Positions 30,201 to 36,166 of a stretch of DNA of 64,000 bases are shown in pieces; within the stretch, counting starts at the first letter, position 1, and each line of letters begins with the position of its first letter. Both the position numbers and the translations under genes were made by a program. Where the stretch lies: contig JASFYU010000041.1 in the NCBI GenBank assembly GCA_045046905.1, positions 22,640 through 86,639 on the forward strand. Reading direction: 5' to 3'. A model generated the notes under the pieces. It had not been told where the DNA came from. It did no database searches and saw only the letters and a program-made list of their open reading frames with translations. The stretch comes from JASFYU01 sp045046905. Its GTDB lineage: Bacteria; Bacteroidota; Bacteroidia; Flavobacteriales; Flavobacteriaceae.

Positions 30201-32687
30201 AGGCCCGACGGTCGTGAAGCCATCAGGAAACAACAAGGTATATTTATTATTACCCCATCCTCCTGATGCATTGGCCACAACACGGCCCAAATTACTATTA
30301 TCACAGGTCATGGCGGTAAGGGTACCACTTAATGAAATGGCCGTAGCAGGTTCAAGAATATCGAATGATGCCGTATCGGTACAGCCAGAATCGACATCTG
30401 TAACGGTAATGGTATAGGTGCCAGCTCCTGAAGGAGGCAGATCGACTTCACCATTGTTTTGAGGAGCACTTTCAGGGCTACCATTGATATTGTAGGTATA
30501 GTTGTTCGCAAAGCCATCGATTAAGAAAGTTCCGTTACCATCAGTAGCACCTGTACAAACCCTAAGATCCCCGCCTGATTTCACCCTGGCCCGAATCGAA
30601 CTAATCAGCGCAGGAGTAAACCCCTCTGTGTAGGTACAATTATTGGCATCTGTTATTTGAAAAATATAAGAAGTCGTTGTACTCAACCCAATAAATATAT
30701 CACTACCACCATTATTGATGGTAACCGGACTAATAATCGAATAATTTACGATTGCGAAATTACTTGTAGGCGTCAACTGTACGTCAGAAGTACTGGTGAT
30801 ACAATTGATATTACTTTGTGCAAAATCCAAATCGGTAGGCGGATCTACGTCATTAATGGTAATCGGGGTCAATTCAAGACGACAACCACCGCCATCTTCG
30901 ATAATTGGCGTATAGGTACCTGGCCCTAGATTCGGATATGAGGTAATCGCAGTGAAATTGGCACCATCGATACTGAAGACATATCCACTTCCCGAACCAC
31001 CTGAAAACGGGCCCGAAAAATCAATTTGTCCGCCGTTGATACCACCACTTCCATCACATGTCCTATCAGATATTTTTGCTGCCGACCCCGTAATAACACC
31101 CACAGTGGTCACTGTAACCGAGGGCAAAGACATTGTACATTGGAAACCCCCTTGTTGGTACCTTACCTCAATAGTATTGTAGGTACCTGCAGCTACCGAT
31201 ATTTGAGGGTTGGACTCCCATGGATCCCCGGAATCTGCTCTGAAGGAAAGGTTATATCCACGAGCATCGATTATAGTAAAGTTGATTTTTGCACCTCCAT
31301 TGGAACAAGTTCCATCGATTCCGTTCACGGTAATATCGGGAGGAAGAAGATTTTCGACATTTGAAGATGCCGGAATGGTACAACCATTACTATCGGTAAT
31401 AATAAAGTCATACGTACCAGGACCGCTTACCGTATAGATTGTAGATCCGGAGTACGAAGGTTGCGCCGATCCACCATTTACGGTAAACGTATAGGGAGCA
31501 GATCCTCCTGTCGTATTTACGATAATATCAACATCGGTAATCGTTGAACAACCAAAACTACTATTGACTTCCGTTGAGGCATCCAAAGCAGACAGACCAT
31601 TACCGATAATAATAGGACTACCACCCGTATCAAGATTCTGTCTTGGCGGGTCGATGCCGTTCAATAGATCCCCAGTACATTGTTGGGTCTCTACCTGTAC
31701 AATATAAGTGCCGAATCCGACAGCCGAGAAGATATATGGATTATCAGGAATAAAGGCCGTAAACTCTTGGGCCACGCCGCCGCTATCCAACAAAGTATAC
31801 TTATAGGGTCCAGGAACATTGTTGGCCGTTACGGTAATGCTTCCCGTATCACCACTGCATTGGGCATCGGTAAAAGTAACATCAATATCAATATCTAATT
31901 GGTCAATGGTTATGGGCTCATACGGATATTCACAGGTATTGGCCGTATTTTTTAATCGTGCCTTAACAATATAGGTGCCAGAAGATAGGTTAGCGAAGAT
32001 AGGCCCTTGCCAAGGTCCGAAACCGCCGCCGTTATCTATACTATACTCGTAGGCACTAGAAAGGTTAGTAATCTGTATTCGCCCGGGAACACCACAGATA
32101 AAATCGTTTTTAACAAAGGTTTGGGTAATAGTACTTTTCTTGACTTCGAAATAGTAGGCTTGCCCATCAACAACAACGCGAAACTCGGCGCCTGTACCCG
32201 CCGGAATGCTACTGGCATCCAAAAGGTAAGTGGCTCCTGTGCCAACCGTGGTGTAGCAAGACGGTGTGGTATTCGGGCAGGGTGTGGCGAGATCAGGCGA
32301 ACATGCCCCCCCTAATACTTGCCATTGTACCGTGGAGTAAGATCCGGACAAGGAAATTATACGATCATCTGAATCTCCACAAAGATTAAACAAGGCGATG
32401 GTACTACCGTCATTTGCACAACCATTTGTATCATCAGACCCTTGAATGGGTGTGATAAAGACCAGAGCTGTGACAAGATTGTTCCGTACCCCAGTTTTCT
32501 TGAGGATAAGAGGTTCGGCTTTGTTGCTAGAATCAACTGTAGTTTCCGAATTGACATCGTCGAAGACCGAAGTAACTTCTGTAATAAAATGATAGACTCT
32601 TGTATGTGCTACTGCCGACGTACAAACTACTGAGAACATTATCAACAGCAGAGCATACAAAATATGCCTTTGTTTTTTTGGGAGCAT
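24231..32687 (-). CDS. Giant SprB-repeat surface adhesin with T9SS type B sorting domain
   Basis: 2,818 residues. An N-terminal signal peptide (HILYALLLIMFSVVCTSAVAH) is followed by a short unique region, then many tandem modules of roughly 90-100 residues. Each has a variant of a Cys-containing strand and an aromatic-rich end: DISCNGDDDGSIDI, PVTCTGEEDGTIIV, PVSCFGASDGEMSI, PETCIGFEDGAAQL, and endings such as GPGTYTPIIEDGGGCR. These are SprB-type repeats of gliding-motility adhesins. The C-terminus (about 2,735-2,818) is the gliding-motility-associated/type B sorting domain: IPNFFTPNGDGKNDVWSP, VKIYDRYGRVV, LPTGDYWYVV and a final HFTLYR. It should be exported by the type IX system and displayed or released at the cell surface. 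No PorP/SprF-like partner gene is adjacent. Confidence 0.93.
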   Translation of the reverse strand: MLPKKQRHILYALLLIMFSVVCTSAVAHTRVYHFITEVTSVFDDVNSETTVDSSNKAEPLILKKTGVRNNLVTALVFITPIQGSDDTNGCANDGSTIALFNLCGDSDDRIISLSGSYSTVQWQVLGGACSPDLATPCPNTTPSCYTTVGTGATYLLDASSIPAGTGAEFRVVVDGQAYYFEVKKSTITQTFVKNDFICGVPGRIQITNLSSAYEYSIDNGGGFGPWQGPIFANLSSGTYIVKARLKNTANTCEYPYEPITIDQLDIDIDVTFTDAQCSGDTGSITVTANNVPGPYKYTLLDSGGVAQEFTAFIPDNPYIFSAVGFGTYIVQVETQQCTGDLLNGIDPPRQNLDTGGSPIIIGNGLSALDASTEVNSSFGCSTITDVDIIVNTTGGSAPYTFTVNGGSAQPSYSGSTIYTVSGPGTYDFIITDSNGCTIPASSNVENLLPPDITVNGIDGTCSNGGAKINFTIIDARGYNLSFRADSGDPWESNPQISVAAGTYNTIEVRYQQGGFQCTMSLPSVTVTTVGVITGSAAKISDRTCDGSGGINGGQIDFSGPFSGGSGSGYVFSIDGANFTAITSYPNLGPGTYTPIIEDGGGCRLELTPITINDVDPPTDLDFAQSNINCITSTSDVQLTPTSNFAIVNYSIISPVTINNGGSDIFIGLSTTTSYIFQITDANNCTYTEGFTPALISSIRARVKSGGDLRVCTGATDGNGTFLIDGFANNYTYNINGSPESAPQNNGEVDLPPSGAGTYTITVTDVDSGCTDTASFDILEPATAISLSGTLTAMTCDNSNLGRVVANASGGWGNNKYTLLFPDGFTTVGPKSGAVFGNLPQGGTYTLTVEDVEGCTDTFDFDLTPLSAPAIAIDAGASDYCYVAGPGATIAVTSTAGSAPLASHQYRVNGGTLQISPVFTGLVPGNYTVEIVDGNNCRDTITVTINPQLRVNTSIETEIPCGGAPGQIRVQVLGGYTSGPGPKQYEISFNGGAFGASIPLTSNSFLYDTTVAGDYVFRVTDNENCIALSNPISLNPPIAIDPATVSTTPVSCGNTDNGIVTIIPDATSGIPPYEISFNGGPFSSQTVYSNLAVGTYPFIVRDARGCETLPADAIISLSAVAPPDAVVSPTLASCSTGIVEGSIEVTAVVGGTPDYTYILQDQFGIELSRIGPTASTTESFLNLVPGIYTVVTIDALGCRDIDTVAVVQATLTVVPDPVVPVCTITGFSNTVEIFGGVGPFLIRLENDPLAPVTPNIPPRRHTFSGLQYGVTYTVEVTDLGTACIYLVEIPPVDGPTTLDVTASSTAGYCDTNRFGQIVYDVIGFAPGSDLIIELLNTDDGTRITLESPTNVSPTHSGAYEALPGNYQIIVTNLTDNCTDAVRIIIDQNLPAIDILDLTPANCNANGSITVQGSGGAGGPYTFAFMVSGSLPAPADFDTVTTFFAPDGSYDVFVKDSSGCTSFAIAEIIPLDPPLSAPTFIVENQCDVTSTSFDILVSVSGTVNTPRFTLGGDEQLGIFNGGTGRYEYTFNVSTPGDYIVDVIDANGCTGQGTATVYDFLSASGGFTTDPSCNAADGEITITTNGGSGDFSFQLQDSGGIPIGVANNTGVFSGLGPGSYKVLATDNIVFDGTIFCFFLVDNINMDAVVAPIILPTTPQDISCNGDDDGSIDIILQAGTDTDSPIDYRLLDFVTRVLISNNNSGSFSGLSPGTYEVEVVSSRNCIDLSGPLLIAEPPVFTISASAPDFTCEPGANRFSSTTLTTTITNPGTPGNYRYSISGFSNYQTGSTFEIIDDGNIQNITVYAIDDKGCEATASVTINPPTDVIPTIVQVDPLNCRDLERVRIEVSGTADFTVTTISAMVVPAVTNSLGNNYVDVFLPASGDYLFEVQDNEPGGCTYPMPKHTVIATIAPTVVINETKPVSCFGASDGEMSIEVTDYTGVYTYNVYSGSDPGKTTVLATASLDTANNPETILGLPGGNFFVEVVSTAIPFCSGDSNVETIRSPNGALDVTAIEVGNVGCNEDMGHIEATGVNGWDNAAYQYRLLRDDGLGYIEIVPLGATNIFQTLPSGDYRVEVRDVEACLDTFDITLAPIPAIQVGIREPQALVCPNGNNAILEAYDPTTGDINTATAGASGGFLGAGYNYRILYLNSNNNTDIASTSGLQNSPTFMGTSGGYISGGWYAIEVSSSFDCIGVSIPYFVDPPPPIEPKLVQTKVPGCGGMGEMRLGIENPDASFAYEYLQLENGIVIGTYTDMVGTSILIPGVAGITYQFDVRKKNASNTCLAVRSNGITMTDATGITLLPNLPDDISCASELDGRIESFINGGVGDNMFYLYSGDPVDAFSPAATATLVRGPQGDGTFEGLSEGADYYIAVTSGANCSDIAGPFEIVRPAPIVFTASSSPVTCTGEEDGTIIVEVSNGGVGLIQFAIAPNFSEFFSDPANPGTYTFDELAAGDYEILIQDQNGCFEKDVITVAEPEEIRVINVSSSPETCIGFEDGAAQLTITGGTPFVDPLTFVQYYETKLVGPNSDGSEVFVRNDNLYFDGLLGGETYFVFIQDANLCSTDVLVAIVIGVNLTAEPIVQYGCEGIFPNSTVTVQMQDTSLTPELLFALDPLDPTDAITALAGVDTTWGDLPAGNHTVYIFHENGCTNFVEFSIDVYDPLTLEAVKTGPNELTATAQGGYGGYEYFFQGESYGSETVFTTNESGNVSVRVVDQNGCVAIVTIPFEFTGMLEIPNFFTPNGDGKNDVWSPKNRDYFPNIEVKIYDRYGRVVALLNQVTNWNGNYEGSELPTGDYWYVVNANDKSKIRYVGHFTLYR

Positions 32688-32821
32688 AGGTTAAGTCAAT
32701 TTTATATAAAAACACACAGATTTGGGGAATCGGTATATTTTTTGGAGTAATTGTTTATACTTATATTTTCTCTTTATCTTTATGCTTTAAAGCATTCTTT
32801 ATAAATTTTTAACGTTCGAAT

Positions 32822-33943
32822 ATGAAAAAAAGTATTATATACATCTGCTTAATCGTTGTAACGCTTAGTTCTTCTTGCGCGCAGAAGCCTGAAAATCAGG
32901 TAAATATTCCATCCTCAGAGCCTTTTTCGGCAGAGCTCTTTATCGATGACATAGCGATTCCATGGGGTATGGCGTTCCTTCCTGATGGCAGCATGCTTAT
33001 TACAGAAAAATCAGGAGACCTCCTGCATTTTAAAAATGGAAAAAAAGATACAATCTCGAATACTCCCGAGGTATATACTAGAGGACAGGGAGGATTGTTA
33101 GATATAAAACTTCATCCTGATTATAAGAACAACGGATGGATATATCTCAGCTATTCCTCTTCGGACGGCGATGAAAAAGGGGGCCACACCGCTATTATTC
33201 GAGCGAAGCTCATAGACAATGCGCTTACTGATTCAGAATTACTGTACAAGGCGTCACCAAATACCACAAAAGGGCAGCATTTTGGTTCGAGAATCGAATT
33301 TGATAATTTGGGCTACCTATATTTTTCAATTGGCGAAAGAGGCGCACGTGATGAAAATCCGCAGGATATTTCTCGAGACGGAGGAAAAATATATCGATTA
33401 TATGACGATGGTAGAATTCCTGAAGACAACCCATTCGTGGGAACCGATGGCGCCAAAAGCGCGATTTACAGTTATGGCCACAGAAACCCCCAAGGCATGG
33501 CAAAGCACCCCAATACGGGTGCAATATGGGTGAATGAACATGGGCCTCAGGGCGGTGACGAAATCAATATTATTGAAAAAGGAGCTAATTATGGCTGGCC
33601 TTTAGTTACCTACGGCATTAATTATAGTGGCACACCCATAACGGATATCACCGAAATGGAAGGCACAGAACAGCCCATTCATTATTGGGTTCCTTCTATC
33701 GCACCCAGTGGAATGGCCTTTATCACTTCTGATAAATACACCGATTGGAAGGGCAGCCTTTTGGTAGGTTCATTAAAATTTCAATATTTGGAACTGCTGA
33801 AAATGGATGGTAACAAAGTCATAAAACGCGAAAAAATCTTGGCCGATAAAGGTCGTGTACGCAACGTAAAACAAGGACCAGACGGTTTAATCTATGTTGC
33901 CGTAGAAGGAAAGGGTATTTATAAATTAGTGCCTAAAAATTAA
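32822..33943 (+). CDS. PQQ-dependent sugar dehydrogenase (soluble aldose dehydrogenase / YliI-like lipoprotein)
   Basis: 373 residues with a lipoprotein signal (IIYICLIVVTLSSSCAQKP; Cys about 20). The six-bladed propeller of the sGDH/Asd family is recognised by IAIPWGMAFLPDGSMLITEK near residue 46, RGQGGLLDIKLHPDYKNNGW near 94, YSYGHRNPQGMAKHP near 217, NEHGPQGGDEINII near 238, and the final FVRNVKQGPDGLIYVAVEG-type strand. Known members oxidise aldoses with PQQ and pass electrons onward; a cytochrome c gene follows after 26 bp and may be the acceptor. The substrate is not determined. A weak promoter (TTTG 32741, TATATTTT 32762) lies upstream. Confidence 0.9.
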   Translation: MKKSIIYICLIVVTLSSSCAQKPENQVNIPSSEPFSAELFIDDIAIPWGMAFLPDGSMLITEKSGDLLHFKNGKKDTISNTPEVYTRGQGGLLDIKLHPDYKNNGWIYLSYSSSDGDEKGGHTAIIRAKLIDNALTDSELLYKASPNTTKGQHFGSRIEFDNLGYLYFSIGERGARDENPQDISRDGGKIYRLYDDGRIPEDNPFVGTDGAKSAIYSYGHRNPQGMAKHPNTGAIWVNEHGPQGGDEINIIEKGANYGWPLVTYGINYSGTPITDITEMEGTEQPIHYWVPSIAPSGMAFITSDKYTDWKGSLLVGSLKFQYLELLKMDGNKVIKREKILADKGRVRNVKQGPDGLIYVAVEGKGIYKLVPKN

Positions 33944-33969
33944 CCAAGAACAAGGGTCAAACCATTCCT

Positions 33970-34371
33970 ATGAAAATATTTCTTATAACCTATGTGCTTG
34001 CAGTTATAACGTTTTCTGCATTCTTTTTTCAGGATTCAGATCTAGAAAAAAGCATGCAACGCGGTAGTGAAATCTATATCGATTTCTGTATCACCTGCCA
34101 TTTAAGTAAAGGCGAGGGTGTTGAGCATACGTTTCCTCCCCTAGCGAAATCAGACTACCTGATAAAAAATCGAGAAGCCAGTATAAGGGGCGTTAAATAT
34201 GGCCAACAAGGTGAAATTATCATAAATGGTGTCACCTACAATAGCGCTATGCCATCTCCGGGTCTTGAAGATGAAGAAGTTGCCGATGTAATGAACTACA
34301 TTCTCAATTCTTGGGGTAATTCCGCTGATAAAATGGTAAGCTTAAAAGAGGTCCGGGGTATTCAAAAATAG
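33970..34371 (+). CDS. Small periplasmic cytochrome c
   Basis: 133 residues with an N-terminal hydrophobic signal (FLITYVLAVITFSAFFF) and one c-type haem site, CITCH, near residue 38. The surrounding pattern RGSEIYIDFCITCHLSKGEG and FPPLAKSDYL is class I cytochrome c. The candidate axial Met is in YNSAMPSPGLEDEEVADVMNYI near residue 95. It lies 26 bp after the PQQ-type sugar dehydrogenase gene on the same strand, so a role as its electron acceptor is likely by position. Convergent with murQ with a 3-bp gap, and no hairpin terminator is seen there. Confidence 0.9.
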   Translation: MKIFLITYVLAVITFSAFFFQDSDLEKSMQRGSEIYIDFCITCHLSKGEGVEHTFPPLAKSDYLIKNREASIRGVKYGQQGEIIINGVTYNSAMPSPGLEDEEVADVMNYILNSWGNSADKMVSLKEVRGIQK

Positions 34372-34374
34372 AAG

Positions 34375-35184
34375 TTACCGACCTGCATCCAAGGCTTTTT
34401 TTACGGATCCATGCTTTTCAAGCAATTCCTTGGCTACGTCATATTCAATGCCCAGTCCTTCGACAACATATCGAACTCCACGGTCCACCAATTTGGTGTT
34501 ACTTAATTGCATATTCACCATCTTGTTGCCCTTCACTCGCCCAATTTTTATCATCAAGGCCGTAGAAATCATATTGAGTACCAATTTTTGTGAAGTTCCA
34601 CTTTTCATACGAGTGCTTCCGGTAACAAATTCAGGACCTACATTGACCTCAATAGCAATATCAGCAATCTGTGCTAAAGGAGACCCGTGATTATTAGTAA
34701 TACCTGCCGTAAGCAGTCCATTCTTCTTGGCGTCGGCCATAGCTCCAAGAACATAAGGCGTTGTTCCTGATGCCGCAATGCCCACGACCACATCCTTCGA
34801 ATTGATTTCATGCAGTAGTAAATCTTTCCATGCCTGCTGGCTATCGTCCTCGGCATGCTCAACAGATTTACGTATAGCAACATCGCCTCCTGCAATCAAA
34901 CCAATGACCCGCGTATGCGGTATGCCATAGGTCGGAGGTATTTCAGAGGCATCTAATATCCCCAATCTACCGCTGGTTCCTGCACCAATATAAAATAGCC
35001 GCCCTCCTGTCTTGAAACGTTCCGCCAGAGCATCGACTAATTCTGTGATTTGAGGAATAACCAATGCCACAGCCTTAGCCACTTTTTCATCCTCTTCGTT
35101 TATTTTTATCAAAATAGACGATGTATTCATTTGCTCCAAATCATCATGATTTGAAGGTGTTTCGGTAATTTTTTTGTATTCCAT
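34375..35184 (-). CDS. murQ: N-acetylmuramic acid 6-phosphate etherase MurQ
   Basis: Cleaves the D-lactyl ether of MurNAc-6-phosphate to give GlcNAc-6-phosphate and D-lactate in the cytoplasm. The 269 residues carry the SIS sugar-phosphate isomerase fold: GGRLFYIGAGTSGRLGILDASEIPPT at about 60-85, holding the phosphate-binding loop and the catalytic Glu of the SEIPPT motif. Further motifs are GLIAGGDVAIRKSVEHAEDD, GIAASGTTPYVLGA, EVNVGPEFVTGSTRMKSGTS and a C-terminal UBA-like helical tail. It is transcribed with the DeoR-type gene 5 bp upstream and belongs to the recycling cluster at 34375-44907, supplying the product of AnmK to NagB. Confidence 0.96.
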   Translation of the reverse strand: MEYKKITETPSNHDDLEQMNTSSILIKINEEDEKVAKAVALVIPQITELVDALAERFKTGGRLFYIGAGTSGRLGILDASEIPPTYGIPHTRVIGLIAGGDVAIRKSVEHAEDDSQQAWKDLLLHEINSKDVVVGIAASGTTPYVLGAMADAKKNGLLTAGITNNHGSPLAQIADIAIEVNVGPEFVTGSTRMKSGTSQKLVLNMISTALMIKIGRVKGNKMVNMQLSNTKLVDRGVRYVVEGLGIEYDVAKELLEKHGSVKKALDAGR

Positions 35185-35189
35185 AGTTA

Positions 35190-35939
35190 TTATAATAGCT
35201 GAATATCGTGATTTCTAAAAAGATCCAAAAGTTTATTTTGAGGGTCTAACTCTGTAATCATTGTATTTATGGCATTAATGTCGCAAGTCTTATATCGGTG
35301 TTGAGAGTTTAGTTTTTCAGATATGGATAAAAGAACAGTTTTCTTGGAAGATTTTATGACCGCCTTCTTCACTTGTACAATGTCCCAATCAAATTCGGTC
35401 AAACCATAAAAAGAATCTACATAACCCGTTCCGATAAAACTATAATCAACTCGTATTTCCGAAAGATTATGTATCGCATTGGCACCAATGGTAATTTGCG
35501 CATCCTTGGCGATTTTGCCTCCGATAAAAATTACAGTCACATTGGCCTTATTGGATAGTTCCATAGCTACCGGAAGGCTTAGAGTAAAACAGGTCAGCTC
35601 AAGATCTGCAGGAATCAATCGCACCAACTCCAGGCAAGTAGTACCACCGTCAATAAAAATCACGCCGCCATCCTTCAAAAGTGTAATTGCTTTTTCGGCG
35701 ATCTTCATCTTTTGATCCAAGGCGTAAACATTCGTGTTTCTAACATTATTAGTAGTAAAACCCAAAGAAATAGCCCCACCATGTACCTTTCTAAGCTTGT
35801 TTTCCGCATCAAGCTCCTTTACATCTCTTCTTACGGTATCTATAGATACATCAAGGGTTTCCGCTATATCAGTCAATAATATACGATTGTGAAGTTCCAC
35901 TTCACCCAATATGGTCTGTTGTCTTTCTTCTTTTAACAT
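35190..35939 (-). CDS. DeoR/GlpR-family transcriptional regulator of the MurNAc recycling genes
   Basis: 249 residues. The N-terminal DeoR helix-turn-helix (about 1-57) contains RILLTDIAETLDVSIDTVRRDVKELDAENKLRKVHGGAI-type sequence at residues 19-57. The C-terminal sugar-phosphate sensor domain has VIFIDGGTTCLELVRLIP near 93, VIFIGGKIAKDAQITIGA near 135 and the FIGTGYVDSFYGLTEFD stretch near 168. Such proteins bind phosphorylated sugars; MurNAc-6P or GlcNAc-6P would fit here (inference). It heads the murQ operon and is divergent from the nagB fusion gene. The shared region carries tandem 10-bp repeats, so self-regulation and control of both directions are likely. Confidence 0.9.
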   Translation of the reverse strand: MLKEERQQTILGEVELHNRILLTDIAETLDVSIDTVRRDVKELDAENKLRKVHGGAISLGFTTNNVRNTNVYALDQKMKIAEKAITLLKDGGVIFIDGGTTCLELVRLIPADLELTCFTLSLPVAMELSNKANVTVIFIGGKIAKDAQITIGANAIHNLSEIRVDYSFIGTGYVDSFYGLTEFDWDIVQVKKAVIKSSKKTVLLSISEKLNSQHRYKTCDINAINTMITELDPQNKLLDLFRNHDIQLL

Positions 35940-35968
35940 GTAAATACGCTTACAAAGGCATTAAAAAA

Positions 35969-36106
35969 CAAAGATAGTAAATAAATCATCATGCCGTTTT
36001 ATACCGTTTTAATTTTAATTTTAGATTATCAAATCTTCAATAAAGCATAAAACAGCATAAAACATAGCAAAAAGCAGCAAATTTAAAGTATTATTGCATA
36101 TATTTG
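35969..36106. promoter_or_regulatory. Divergent promoters and tandem 10-bp operator repeats for deoR-murQ and nagB
   Basis: Minus-strand -7 box TATCTTTG (35976-35969) serves the regulator, and plus-strand TATATTTG (36099-36106) serves the nagB fusion gene. Between them lie two sets of 10-bp repeats. ATGCCGTTTT ATACCGTTTT is at 35991-36010, and AGCATAAAAC AGCATAAAAC is at 36044-36063, the second set being an inverted form of the first (unit AAAACRGYAT). Neither -7 box has a good TTTG partner at -33, and the first repeat set covers the -33 position of the regulator promoter. Tandem half-sites one helical turn apart are typical for DeoR-family operators. Confidence 0.55.
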
Positions 36107-36166
36107 CTTCGATTCACATATATACTCATCAGAACATATCTTTTTAGGTACGAGCCCATTAAAAGC

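Noticed and set aside
24231..32687. Numerous open frames on the plus strand opposite the adhesin gene
   Set aside because: They are antisense shadows of a long biased coding sequence with no family features.
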